In this document: positions 44,113-52,491 of the stretch, piece by piece
Position numbering within the stretch: the first letter of the stretch is position 1
How the letters are laid out: each line of letters begins with the position of its first letter
Assembly (NCBI RefSeq): GCF_002019595.1
Contig: NZ_KV917369.1
Coordinates: 592,458 to 656,457, forward strand
Reading direction: 5' to 3'
Length of the DNA stretch: 64,000 nucleotides
Source: Priestia abyssalis
GTDB lineage: Bacteria > Bacillota > Bacilli > Bacillales > Bacillaceae_H
Made by a program: the position numbers and the translations under genes
Notes under the pieces: model-generated
The model's database searches: none
What the model saw: only the letters and a program-made list of their open reading frames with translations
What the model was told of the DNA's origin: nothing

Positions 44113-44204
44113 CTTAACGTATAATATCCGCGTTTTGACGTCGGGACCCCTTACTGAAGTAAGTTTTTATTTGATTGTTTGTTCCAGTAGAGTTATTTAT
44201 TATA

Positions 44205-44435
44205 GATGTCATCTACTCTCCACGAGTCATTCGTTTGTTTGAGATGACGATGGATTGTGGACCATATGGATGTACCCAACGCATAATCGTTGTGTGAGCC
44301 ACGGATAAGCCACGTTCCTTGATCATTTCCACCAAATCATGAAAACTTAGTTGTACCGTATGTACACCGCTGATAATGATTCCATTTGAAAAAAATTTAT
44401 TTTTTCATACCGATCACACCTTTTTAGAGTAATAA
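44205..44435 (-). pseudogene. IS6 transposase remnant, N-terminal region
   Basis: Collinear with 20850-21100 of the IS6 copy upstream: CTCTCCACGAGTCATTCGTT, GTACCCAACGCATAATCGTT, AAATCATGAAAACTTAG and CATACCGATCACACC are all recognisable, but there are several frameshifting gaps. It lies just outside the Tn3-type element. No terminal repeat was found next to it. Confidence 0.8.
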
Positions 44436-44690
44436 GGGGAATTTATTTCCTCACTATAAAGTTTATCCTTAGTTTTAATACTCATGTTTGTAATCGTTTT
44501 ACGTACATGAGCTAATAATAAAGCTGGCTCGAACATGTGTTAATAAAATTTAATTTAAAAGTTAAACCTATTTTTGAAGAAAATTTATTTAAATACAAAC
44601 AGATAGCTATCTGCCTTGACACTTTGTTTGAGGGTTAACGGTTTTGTTTTTTTTGTTTCGAAATAACACTTTTTAAAGGAAGGTAAAATT
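44436..44690. other. Upstream region of the secreted GH32 gene
   Basis: AT-rich, with no copy of the 59-bp block found upstream of the other fructan units. A TTGACA at 44616-44621 has no convincing -10. Confidence 0.4.
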
Positions 44691-46259
44691 ATGAAGATTT
44701 TGAGAATGAATAGCATTGTCGCTGTTATAGTAATTTTGGCGGTTTTTACAACATTTTTTAGTATGAATGGGATTAAAGTCGATGCAAGATGGAAAGACCA
44801 TTCCACTGGTTATTACTCAGAAAAATACCGTCCTCAATTTCATTTTACTTCAGAAAAAAATTGGATGAATGACCCCAATGGTTTGGTTTTTTATAAAGGA
44901 AAATATCATATGTTTTATCAATATAACCCTTATGGTAACAAGGGGGGGAACACGAGTTGGGGACATGCGGTAAGCAAGGATCTTGTCCACTGGAAGCATC
45001 TCCCTGTTGCCTTAAAGCCTGATAAGCTTGGAATGATCTTTTCCGGTAGCATTGTCGTAGACAAGCATAATACAAGTGGACTATTTAAAGCAAAGTCCGG
45101 TGGTTTGGTTGCAATATATACTAGTGCGGGGGATACTCAGCAACAAAGTATAGCCTATAGCACGAATGAGGGAAAAACCTGGACTAAGTACAAGGGAAAT
45201 CCAGTTCTTCCGAACCCAGGGATAAAAGACTTTAGAGATCCAAAGGTTATCTGGTATGAGAAAGAGAAAAAGTGGGTAATGATCCTGGCTGCAGGCGATC
45301 ATGTAAGATTTTATTCTTCCAAGAATTTGAGGGAATGGAAATACATGAGTAAATTTGGAGAAAATGAAGGAGCTCATGGAGGGGTTTGGGAGTGCCCGGA
45401 ATTATTTATACTCCCTGTGAATGGGGATCCGAACAATACCAAATGGGTATTGCAGGTTGATATCAATCCTGGAGCTGTTGCGGGCGGTTCTGGAGGACAA
45501 TACTTTATTGGAGAATTTGACGGCATAAAATTTGTCAATGACCATCCTCCTGATGAAATTCGCTGGGTTGATTATGGCAAAGACTTTTATGCGACTCAAA
45601 CATGGTTTAATACAAAAAACCGGGAGATTTGGATTGCCTGGATGAACAATTGGGAATATGCTGAATCTATCCCGACTCATCCGTGGAGAGGTGCCATGTC
45701 TCTTCCTAGAGAACTAACGTTAAAAACATTTCCAGGAGAAGGAATTAAACTGGTTCAAACTCCTGTTAAAGAGTTACAGAGAATTGAGCAAAATCCATAT
45801 AAATGGAAGAATAAAAGGATAAACCCCGGTAAAAATGTGCTTTCAGATATAAGCGGTAAAACGATTGAAATTACAGCTGAATTTGAATTAGGCTCTGCTT
45901 CCGAGTTTGGTTTTAAAGTAAGAAAAGGAAAAAATGAAGAAACCATTATCGGGTATGACGCAGTACGCAATCAGCTGTTTGTGGACAGAACTAATTCTGG
46001 ACAAGATCAATTTAATAAACAATTTGCAGGTAAGCATATGGCCACGCTGCATCCTGTAGATAATCGAATAAAATTACACATTTTTGTGGACCATTCATCT
46101 GTTGAAGTGTTCGGAAATAATGGTGAGATAGTGATTACAGATCAAATTTTTCCTGATCCCTCAAGTGAAGGTCTGGAGCTATTTGCAAAAAATGGAGATG
46201 TACTGTTAATTTCTTTAACAGTGAACAAGTTAGAGTCCATTTGGCAGAAAAACAAATAG
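44691..46259 (+). CDS. Secreted GH32 fructan hydrolase (levanase/inulinase type)
   Basis: 522 residues with a Sec signal peptide (hydrophobic 8-28, probable cleavage after VDA at residue 32). GH32 propeller with nucleophile Asp61 in WMNDPNGLVF, Asp in FRDPKVIWY, acid/base Glu in WECPELFI, and the C-terminal beta-sandwich ending DHSSVEVFGNN. It would cut terminal fructose, or short fructans, from levan or inulin outside the cell. The two-domain size is shorter than B. subtilis SacC, which carries an extra C-terminal module. AAGGAAGGTAAAATT precedes the ATG. Separated from the main fructan region by the ger operon and IS231. Confidence 0.92.
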   Translation: MKILRMNSIVAVIVILAVFTTFFSMNGIKVDARWKDHSTGYYSEKYRPQFHFTSEKNWMNDPNGLVFYKGKYHMFYQYNPYGNKGGNTSWGHAVSKDLVHWKHLPVALKPDKLGMIFSGSIVVDKHNTSGLFKAKSGGLVAIYTSAGDTQQQSIAYSTNEGKTWTKYKGNPVLPNPGIKDFRDPKVIWYEKEKKWVMILAAGDHVRFYSSKNLREWKYMSKFGENEGAHGGVWECPELFILPVNGDPNNTKWVLQVDINPGAVAGGSGGQYFIGEFDGIKFVNDHPPDEIRWVDYGKDFYATQTWFNTKNREIWIAWMNNWEYAESIPTHPWRGAMSLPRELTLKTFPGEGIKLVQTPVKELQRIEQNPYKWKNKRINPGKNVLSDISGKTIEITAEFELGSASEFGFKVRKGKNEETIIGYDAVRNQLFVDRTNSGQDQFNKQFAGKHMATLHPVDNRIKLHIFVDHSSVEVFGNNGEIVITDQIFPDPSSEGLELFAKNGDVLLISLTVNKLESIWQKNK

Positions 46260-46350
46260 CTTGTTAAATATAGATAAGGAAAATAAATATTGAAACTAAA
46301 ACACCAAGCAAAGATAAATAAAACCGAATTTAAGGAACTATAAAAAATGT

Positions 46351-46374
46351 AACAGGGTTACCCCTGTTTTTTTC
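46351..46374 (+). terminator. Terminator of the secreted GH32 gene
   Basis: AACAGGG (46351-46357) pairs with CCCTGTT (46362-46368), followed by TTTTTT, about 90 bp past the stop. Confidence 0.8.
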
Positions 46375-46421
46375 ATTCATGAAAGATGATTTGTTTTAGA
46401 TTCTTCATGAGGATGGTTATT

Positions 46422-46459
46422 ATACCCGTTCGGAAAAGTGCACTTTTCCGAACGGGTAT
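46422..46459. repeat. 38-bp perfect palindrome upstream of the resolvase
   Basis: Arms ATACCCGTTCGGAAAAGTG and its complement meet at 46440/46441 with no loop; TATTTTTTG follows. It may be a terminator, or part of the resolvase control and recombination region, since CACTTTTCC also occurs at 46537-46545. Confidence 0.75.
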
Positions 46460-46485
46460 TTTTTGCCCAAAAACGAATATTTTTT

Positions 46486-46559
46486 ACGTTCGTTTAAGTA
46501 TAAAAATAATTTACGAACGTCCGTGATTTTCCTATCACTTTTCCAAACGTTTTTGATAG
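46486..46559. promoter_or_regulatory. Candidate res site of the resolvase
   Basis: Two spaced inverted repeats just upstream of the gene: ACGTTCGT ... ACGAACGT (46486-46520, 35 bp) and CTATCA ... TGATAG (46532-46559, 28 bp). The sizes are those of resolvase-binding subsites; they would also cover the gene's promoter, allowing autoregulation. Confidence 0.5.
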
Positions 46560-46595
46560 AATAAAAGATAGAATGAGCAGGAAAGGGAGTAAAAA

Positions 46596-47207
46596 ATGGA
46601 CGTTCGGAAATTTGGATACATACGAGTTAGCAGTAAAGATCAAAATGAAGGTCGACAACTTGAAGCCATGAAAAAAATGGGAGTTGACCAACGGGACATT
46701 TTTACGGATAAACAAAGTGGAAAAGATTTTGACCGTGTCCAGTATCAATTATTGAAGCGCATCATTCGTAAGGGGGATGTCCTTTACATTCATTCACTCG
46801 ATCGTTTCGGACGGAACAAAGAAGAGATACTTCATGAGTGGAATGACATTACGAAAAATATTCAGGCGGACATCGTGGTTTTGGATATGCCGTTGTTGGA
46901 TACTACTCAATTTAAAGACAGTCTTGGTACCTTCATTGCGGATTTGGTTCTACAGATCCTGTCTTGGATGGCAGAGGAAGAACGAGATCGAATTCGAAAA
47001 CGGCAGCGTGAAGGAATTGATATGGCTTTGCAAAACGGTGCAGCTTTTGGCCGGCCAAAAGTTCAGGTAACAGATGAGTTTAAGGAAGTGTACCATCGAT
47101 GGAAAGCAGGAGAGATGACAGCTGTGAAGGCTATGCAGGAAGTAGGTCTAAAAAAGACGACCTTTTATAAACTTGTCAGGGAGTATGAAGAAGGAGTACA
47201 AAAATAA
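46596..47207 (+). CDS. Serine recombinase (resolvase/invertase family)
   Basis: 203 residues. Catalytic domain with Ser12 in GYIRVSSKDQNEGRQLEA, the conserved Arg pair region LDRFGRNKEEI, the long E helix (EEERDRIRKRQREGIDMALQ), and a C-terminal helix-turn-helix (MTAVKAMQEVGLKKTTFYKL). This is the form of Tn3-family and plasmid resolvases, which recombine two res sites. GAAAGGGAGTAAAA precedes the ATG. No transposase accompanies it, so it is an orphan, perhaps a leftover of a Tn3-like transposon or plasmid. Confidence 0.94.
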   Translation: MDVRKFGYIRVSSKDQNEGRQLEAMKKMGVDQRDIFTDKQSGKDFDRVQYQLLKRIIRKGDVLYIHSLDRFGRNKEEILHEWNDITKNIQADIVVLDMPLLDTTQFKDSLGTFIADLVLQILSWMAEEERDRIRKRQREGIDMALQNGAAFGRPKVQVTDEFKEVYHRWKAGEMTAVKAMQEVGLKKTTFYKLVREYEEGVQK

Positions 47208-47239
47208 ATCTATATAATGGGAAGAAACTCGTCAAAAAA

Positions 47240-47273
47240 TTAGCATCTGCTTAGGTTAAAGCAGATGCTTTTT
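47240..47273 (+). terminator. Terminator of the resolvase gene
   Basis: AGCATCTGCTT (47242-47252) pairs with AAGCAGATGCT (47259-47269), then TTTTT. Confidence 0.85.
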
Positions 47274-47526
47274 CAACAAAGGGGGATTATCTGAACATAG
47301 ATTTATGAACAGAGTTTTTGGACAGATTTATAGGAAAAAATCTACGAAACTAATAATGAACTTGATGTGTCCAGAAAATAGTGACTTTCTGAACACTGTA
47401 TGTCGGTAATAATCCGTGTACAGAAAGTTTAAGGAGATAAATTATGTCTTATTCGTTATTCAACAAACAGGCCATATTGCGGAGGAACTCATTCTCAAAA
47501 CATTTATTATAAATGCCATGTCAAAA
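47274..47526. other. Intergenic spacer after the resolvase
   Basis: No gene supported. An ATG at 47443 with AAGGAGATAAATT upstream opens only 22 codons. Several TCTGAACA/GTCCAGAAA words recall mobile-element debris. Confidence 0.4.
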
Positions 47527-47563
47527 AAGAACGCTAAAGCTCTCATCTTATTATAGCGTTCTT
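47527..47563 (-). terminator. Terminator of the 160-aa membrane protein gene
   Basis: AAGAACGCTA (47527-47536) pairs with TAGCGTTCTT (47554-47563); the minus strand continues TTTTTTGA. It overlaps the stop codon of the gene. Confidence 0.85.
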
Positions 47564-48044
47564 ATTTTACGAAGAATGTAATGTATTTTTTTACAATTAA
47601 ACCTATAAAAACACCAGGGATGACAAATATCATTGGTAAAAAAACTGGTCCAAACAATACCCCAAAAATTGTCATTTCTCCAGAATAAATTGTACCAATA
47701 GTAACAAAATACGCTGCAAATACGAATGGAAGAAAAGAAAATGGGTCTTTTCCTCCACCAGCATCTTTAAAAGCATCCCATATCGAAAAAAAGTATAGGC
47801 ATGGATAAAACATAAGCCACTGATAGTTGGTTACTTCAATCGAAGAAGGAATATCCCCTTGAAAACTTAAAAGGATTGCTAGGTTAAAGTTAGCTTGGAT
47901 ATTTACCAAGAATTCTAATAGAATTAAGGTTATACCTTTTATATATCTTTGATTCAGAATCTGCCCAAATCCTGGTAACGCTATTGACCAGAATAATTTT
48001 TCAGTCGAACTCTTTTCCACATCTTTAACACCTACTTCCATCAT
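47562..48044 (-). CDS. Four-helix membrane protein of unknown function
   Basis: 160 residues. A short polar start (KDVEKSSTEKLFW) then SIALPGFGQILNQRYIKGITLILLEFLVN, a wording shared by small Bacillus membrane proteins whose role is unknown; further helices around residues 75-95, 100-125 and 130-155. No catalytic motif. A short loop GGGKDPFSFLP separates helices. It follows the DUF3231 gene by 28 bp on the same strand, so the two are probably co-transcribed. Confidence 0.7.
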   Translation of the reverse strand: MMEVGVKDVEKSSTEKLFWSIALPGFGQILNQRYIKGITLILLEFLVNIQANFNLAILLSFQGDIPSSIEVTNYQWLMFYPCLYFFSIWDAFKDAGGGKDPFSFLPFVFAAYFVTIGTIYSGEMTIFGVLFGPVFLPMIFVIPGVFIGLIVKKYITFFVK

Positions 48045-48072
48045 TTCACTATTAATGTACTATGTATTAACA

Positions 48073-49086
48073 CTACTCTTTTGCTAACCTTTTATGGTCT
48101 GGGATTTGGGGAGGCTGTTCTAACCAGGCCTTTTTAATCATTATGTCGACACCATTTTTGGCAAATTGAGAAACTTCTGTTGTTAGGCGAACATAAGAAG
48201 TTGCAATATCTGTTCTTAAGGAAGCTGCTGAAGCAGTTGCATAATTTGATATACTTGATGCAATGATTAAAGATGTATGAAACATAATTAATTTATCAGA
48301 AAATGGCGATACTGTTGAATCCGTTACTTCCAAATCCCATGGCATTGGTGATGGAAGGTCATCATCAGTTAAAAGAGTAGTAAAAACTTGCACATGTTTT
48401 GTAGCAATTTCCTTCCCTTCTAGACAATAGTTTCGAACTTTTTTAGACTTAGCAACCTGAGCAAAACCTCCCAAAAGAGCTTTACCTAAGGAGTTCGTTT
48501 CAACATTTGCTTCTATATGAGTAATTTCTATAACATTCAAAGGTCTATTATTGTGAGTTAAATTTAGTATTCCGCCTAAATAACTCTTTTTTTCAACAAA
48601 GTCAACATGATTGGGTGTTGTAACATAAGGTGGTCTTACAAATAATCCCTTTGATAATAACGTTTCTGCTGTTTTATTATATAAATCGATTGAAGATTGT
48701 ATTGCTTGATTTAGAAAAGCACGGACATCCGAGTGAGCACTAGTTGCTAAGGCTACACCATAAATAGATAATCCAACTTTTGACATGTTTTTAAGATAAT
48801 ATAAATAAAACGAATCAGAAAATAAGCGTGGGGCATTGGGGCTAACATCCTCATCAGTAAATCCAATTGGCAGTGGTTGATTGTCGTTTTTTAGAATTTC
48901 TTTACTATAATTAAAATTCTTAACTGATATATCTAGTGCAAATTGTAATACCGACTTTATCTCATGATCCTCAACATTAGCTAAAAAATATTTCAGAATG
49001 CAAATAGCAAAACTGTTGTTTTGATAACTACTCCAGATTACCGCGATTTCAGAAGATGTTAATCTTGAATTTAAATCTCTCTGCAT
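48073..49086 (-). CDS. DUF3231 family protein (spore-associated, ferritin-like helices)
   Basis: 337 residues, soluble and largely helical, with two related halves (about 1-165 and 175-335), each starting with a LTSSEIAVIWSSYQNNSFAI-type helix and containing FSDKLIMFHTSLIIASSISNY-like segments. This is the normal build of DUF3231 proteins, which in Bacillus are related to the CotF-like coat family and often occur in spore formers. GGGGCTTACATG ribosome region on the minus strand. Function unknown; a structural or coat-associated role is an inference. Confidence 0.85.
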   Translation of the reverse strand: MQRDLNSRLTSSEIAVIWSSYQNNSFAICILKYFLANVEDHEIKSVLQFALDISVKNFNYSKEILKNDNQPLPIGFTDEDVSPNAPRLFSDSFYLYYLKNMSKVGLSIYGVALATSAHSDVRAFLNQAIQSSIDLYNKTAETLLSKGLFVRPPYVTTPNHVDFVEKKSYLGGILNLTHNNRPLNVIEITHIEANVETNSLGKALLGGFAQVAKSKKVRNYCLEGKEIATKHVQVFTTLLTDDDLPSPMPWDLEVTDSTVSPFSDKLIMFHTSLIIASSISNYATASAASLRTDIATSYVRLTTEVSQFAKNGVDIMIKKAWLEQPPQIPDHKRLAKE

Positions 49087-49486
49087 GTAAGCCCCTCCAT
49101 CAAATCAGATAACTTTATTATTAGAAAAAAAGACAAAAGTATTCCGATGAAAAATGAAATTATCATTTGGAATTTCCATTAGTAATTCCAAATGTAATGA
49201 GGCTGAAGTTTGTCTGACAGAATAGATATTATGGGAAATTTATTTGGATTTATGATAGCTCTATCTTGTTCAACCATGTAAGAACATAATCTTTTTGCGT
49301 TTTCTGTGGTGAGGCATAGCCTCATGGTTGGCTAACGGGTGGCATTACTCAAATAGGTCGTGCCACCTTTTTTATTGAACAAACGGGGGAGTTTTGTTGA
49401 AAAATACTTACACATATAGATGTTGTTTATTGGATACTTTAACAAGAAAAAGGGAAGCAAGTCTTTGAGGAAGGAATGATAAAGTT
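49087..49486. other. Intergenic region with orphan terminator
   Basis: GGTGGCA (49338-49344) pairs with TGCCACC (49361-49367) followed by TTTTTT, a plus-strand terminator with no gene before it. A smaller GAGGC-ATA-GCCTC hairpin precedes it. A short RNA transcribed from about 49250 is possible but not shown. Confidence 0.45.
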
Positions 49487-49921
49487 ATGACAATAAAAAT
49501 TCAAAGATTAGTTAATGTTGCTATGGTCTTACTATCGTGGTTAACACTACCCCTATTAGGGTCACGCAACATAAAAAGATTTCTTCTCGCATCCATCCTT
49601 ATTTTTTTCGTAGAAACGCTTCATGCAAGATATGGGAAGAAACAAAGGTGGTGGGTTTTCTTTAATAAACCTAAATCCTTCCTTTTTGGGGAGTTGCCCT
49701 TTGAAATTGGTCCATTTTTAGCAATCTCAATGTGGTTTCTGAAGTGGACTCACGGAAATTTTAAATGGTTTATTTTACTCAATGGAATTACACATGCTAT
49801 CTTTGCATACCCAATCACATATTTTGCAAAGAAATTTAGATATTATACAATGGTTCGATTTAATAACTTTCAATTTTTCCTTTATTTCTTTTCTAAGGCA
49901 TTTTTATTGTATTGGTTCTAA
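49487..49921 (+). CDS. Membrane protein of unknown function (144 aa)
   Basis: Four hydrophobic helices (about residues 10-25, 28-45, 75-90, 96-115) and a final one near 128-143, with the basic-aromatic loop HARYGKKQRWWVFFNKPKSF between the second and third. The pattern matches small polytopic proteins common in Bacillus genomes, but I do not recognise a named family. ATG 49487 is preceded by GAGGAAGGAATGATAAAGTT. Monocistronic as far as can be seen. Confidence 0.65.
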   Translation: MTIKIQRLVNVAMVLLSWLTLPLLGSRNIKRFLLASILIFFVETLHARYGKKQRWWVFFNKPKSFLFGELPFEIGPFLAISMWFLKWTHGNFKWFILLNGITHAIFAYPITYFAKKFRYYTMVRFNNFQFFLYFFSKAFLLYWF

Positions 49922-50782
49922 TACCTTTTTGAACTAAAAGGTAAAAGAGAATTTTAAACTATCTTACTATTGTAAATAAGGGATTGCCTTTTCCTAGTCA
50001 GACTTACGAAGTAGATTGTGAAGAATTTTACTTAAAGTAAACGGGAAGGCTCTAATTTAATAAGATATAAAAAAAAGAGATCGGCCAAAGCTTTCTTAAA
50101 AAAGCGCCCTCGTGAAATATTTTAAGAGCCTGTTTTAATCAATATTTTTTATGAACCAACAACTGGCCCTTATACTGCTTTCGTTTAAAAAGGTGTGTCA
50201 AAAATATAAACGTTTATAAAATAATTTCACCACCTTTTTAAACTTGATTTTACTGAGTTTGATAGCTTCACAGGTTTTGTTTGTAAAGGTATACCTTTAA
50301 GGACGACACAATCAAATGACCCTGATAGAGGTGACATATAATTTCAGATAAATTACGAAAGATAAAAAAAGAGAGTCACAGCAAAGTGGTACAGCTTTTG
50401 GAAGACCAAATACTCAAGACGAATTTAAAGAAGTGTACATTGATGGAAAGCAGGGGGAGTGAGGTGATAGCTGTTTTGAACCATCTGCTTAAACATTAGA
50501 AAGAAATAGCATAAAGAATAGGACTAGTAGAATCATGACTCTCATCTATAGTGACGTTTTTTTGATAATACATGTTGAGAATTAAAAAGGAAGTTGGAGT
50601 AAGACCATTACAATTGCTCTCTGGCAATGTTACAGGCCTTTAGACTCTAAGGTTTTTTCTTTGAAACTCTAGATTGAAAACCAAAAGTCAGTAACCATCT
50701 GTTTAAGATAAAAATTATAATTTACCTGAAAATATGTAAGAAGACCTTACATAAATCGTGTTTCTAGAATATTTTCGGTCTA
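49922..50782. other. Gene-poor stretch with a resolvase scrap
   Basis: Contains a 12-bp inverted repeat TTTAAAAAGGTG (50184-50195) / CACCTTTTTAAA (50231-50242) and a decayed resolvase fragment (50381-50480). No intact gene is seen. Confidence 0.5.
50381..50480 (+). pseudogene. Resolvase C-terminal remnant
   Basis: Matches 47030-47130 of the intact resolvase: GCAGCTTTTGG against ACAGCTTTTGG, GAATTTAAAGAAGTGTACAT against GAGTTTAAGGAAGTGTACCA, then GATGGAAAGCAGG. The frame, GTAFGRPN ... EFKEVY, soon breaks. So a second resolvase gene once lay here. Confidence 0.75.
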
Positions 50783-50835
50783 TTATGAAATAAATTATTC
50801 AAATCAATTATTAATTTGAAATTTTTATTTCATAA
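50783..50835. promoter_or_regulatory. Long hyphenated palindrome before the amino-compound operon
   Basis: TTATGAAATAAA (50783-50794) pairs with TTTATTTCATAA (50824-50835), and inside it TTCAAAT (50798-50804) with ATTTGAA (50814-50820). The two nested perfect repeats form a 53-bp operator-like structure about 90 bp before the first gene. The RpiR regulator encoded at the end of the cluster is the obvious candidate ligand (inference). Confidence 0.6.
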
Positions 50836-50924
50836 ATAGGAGGGATTTATCATTGTATGTCAAACTAATAAATATAAAGAATATTATTAATTTTCAGTAA
50901 AAAATAATCAAGGGGGATTATAAA

Positions 50925-51746
50925 ATGAAGCATATTTTAAAAAGGTATGGATTTTTATTATTATTATTAATATGCATTGGCAGTCTAGCTGGATGTGGAA
51001 CAAACAAAGAATCAAGTGGTGAAAGTTCTTCTACTGCCGTAGAACCTACAGAAGAAAGTACACCACAAAAGATAATAGTTGGTACAGATACAAGTTATAT
51101 GCCTTTTGAATATTTAGATGAAAAAACCGGAGAGTATGTAGGATTTGACATCGATTTATTAAAAGCAATTACCGAACAGGCAGGGATTGAATATGAATTA
51201 AAACCGATGGATTTTAATGGTATTATTCCTGCATTACAAACTCAAAATCTTGATATGGCCATTGCAGGTATCACGATTAAGGATGAAAGAAAAGAAGTTA
51301 TCGATTTTAGCCGTGGTTATTACAATGCTGGAACATCCATTCTTGTTCGGGCAGATGAAAAAAATATTAATGGTGTTGAAGATTTAAAAGGGAAAGTGAT
51401 TGCAACTAAGCAAGGGACAGCCAGCTTTGATTATGCGACGAAAATAGAAGGTGTTGGTAAGGTTGTTCCATTCCCTAACATTGACCAGGCTTACATGGAG
51501 CTTGAAAAAGGTTCTGCTGACGCTGTAGTTTTTGATTCTCCTAACGTTCTTTATTACATCAAAACAGCTGGAGAAGGAAAAGTAAAAACAGTTGGTGGTT
51601 TATTAGAAGGTCAAGAGTTTGGCATTGCTTTCCCTAAAGGTAGTGAATTAACAGATAAAATCGATGCTGCCCTTAGTGCAGTAATGGAAAACGGAACTTA
51701 TGACGAATTATATAAAAAATGGTTTGGAGAAGAGCCTGCTCAATAA
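50925..51746 (+). CDS. Amino-acid-type ABC transporter binding lipoprotein
   Basis: 273 residues, family 3 (GlnH-like) solute-binding protein. Signal peptide with lipobox LAGC (Cys24), a Ser/Thr/Glu linker, then IIVGTDTSYMPFEYLDEKTG and YVGFDIDLLKAITEQAG, MDFNGIIPALQTQNLDMAIA, IATKQGTASFDYA and a C-terminal ENGTYDELYKKWFGEEP. It binds a polar amino acid or related amine outside the cell. First gene of a transporter trio; the exact ligand cannot be read from sequence. Confidence 0.93.
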   Translation: MKHILKRYGFLLLLLICIGSLAGCGTNKESSGESSSTAVEPTEESTPQKIIVGTDTSYMPFEYLDEKTGEYVGFDIDLLKAITEQAGIEYELKPMDFNGIIPALQTQNLDMAIAGITIKDERKEVIDFSRGYYNAGTSILVRADEKNINGVEDLKGKVIATKQGTASFDYATKIEGVGKVVPFPNIDQAYMELEKGSADAVVFDSPNVLYYIKTAGEGKVKTVGGLLEGQEFGIAFPKGSELTDKIDAALSAVMENGTYDELYKKWFGEEPAQ

Positions 51747-51822
51747 CATTATTTTAAGAAAATAGTGTAGTAGCTCTTTACTGCACTATTTTTCACTACA
51801 ATAAAAAGCAGGAGGAATGACA

Positions 51823-52491
51823 GTGAACAGTGGTTTTACATTAGATTGGAGCTATGCCATCGATGCATTGCCGATTTTGTTAGAAGGTGTTAAGTTTACT
51901 ATTCTTATATCAATAGCTGGTATATTAATAGGTTTCTTAATAGCTATAGTAGTAGGGATTGGTAGAACGGCGAAAAACAAAGCTGTTTTTAGTTTAGCCA
52001 CGCTTTATGTAGAAATAATTAGAGGGACACCCATCATGGTTCAGGCATTATATATTTATTTCGCCATCCCTTTAATTCTTGGAACAAAGATAGATCCTTT
52101 AGTAGCAGGAATCGGAACAATCGCTATTAATGCGAGTGCTTATATCGCTGAAATTATTAGAGGATCTATTCAATCCGTTGATCGAGGACAAGTAGAAGCT
52201 GGTAGATCACTAGGACTTTCTCGGCTAAAGACATTTTACTATATTGTATGGCCTCAAGCATTTAAAAATATGCTTCCTTCATTAGGCAATCAATTTATTA
52301 TCAGTCTTAAAGATACATCTCTCCTTACTGCTATTGGTGTAGGGGAATTAACGAGACAAGGAACGATTGTTGTTTCATCCAATTTCCGTGCTGTTGAAAT
52401 TTACACCATGGTAGCTCTCCTCTATTTAATTATGACAGTAACCATCTCATTGGTTTTACGCTTTGTTGAAAGGAGATTGAATGTACAATGA
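51823..52491 (+). CDS. Amino-acid-type ABC transporter permease
   Basis: 222 residues from GTG 51823, which has GGAGG 7 bp before it; the ATG at 51817 touches that site. HisM/GlnP-type inner-membrane subunit with four to five helices: an early helix [20 protein letters not shown], the motif [20 protein letters not shown], and the coupling loop [22 protein letters not shown] with the EAA signature. It overlaps the ATPase gene by 4 bp. Works as a homodimer. Confidence 0.95.
   Translation: MNSGFTLDWSYAIDALPILLEGVKFTILISIAGILIGFLIAIVVGIGRTAKNKAVFSLATLYVEIIRGTPIMVQALYIYFAIPLILGTKIDPLVAGIGTIAINASAYIAEIIRGSIQSVDRGQVEAGRSLGLSRLKTFYYIVWPQAFKNMLPSLGNQFIISLKDTSLLTAIGVGELTRQGTIVVSSNFRAVEIYTMVALLYLIMTVTISLVLRFVERRLNVQ

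Larger units (their letters stand above)
42202..44150. mobile_element. Tn3-family miniature inverted-repeat element, with IS231 inside its left end
   Basis: Left end GGGGTAGCGCCG (42202-42213) continues after IS231 as GACATTTCGCGGATATTATA ...; the right end (44113-44150, inverted) reads GGGGTCCCGACG ... CGCGGATATTATACGTTAAG. Both are 38-bp Tn3-type repeats and the outer 5-bp duplication TTACT is exact (42197-42201 and 44151-44155). Without IS231 the element is about 297 bp and has no gene, matching Tn3-derived miniature elements mobilised in trans. Confidence 0.9.

Noticed and set aside
44691..46259. Levansucrase (GH68)
   Set aside because: The motifs WMNDPNG, FRDPK and WECPE with a C-terminal beta-sandwich are GH32; GH68 enzymes lack that sandwich domain.
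46596..47207. Site-specific invertase controlling a nearby promoter
   Set aside because: No pair of invertible repeats flanking a promoter was found; the sequence fits a Tn3-type resolvase better.
47443..47508. 22-codon ORF with AAGGAGATAAATT ahead of it
   Set aside because: Too short, no terminator of its own and composition like spacer; kept only as a note.
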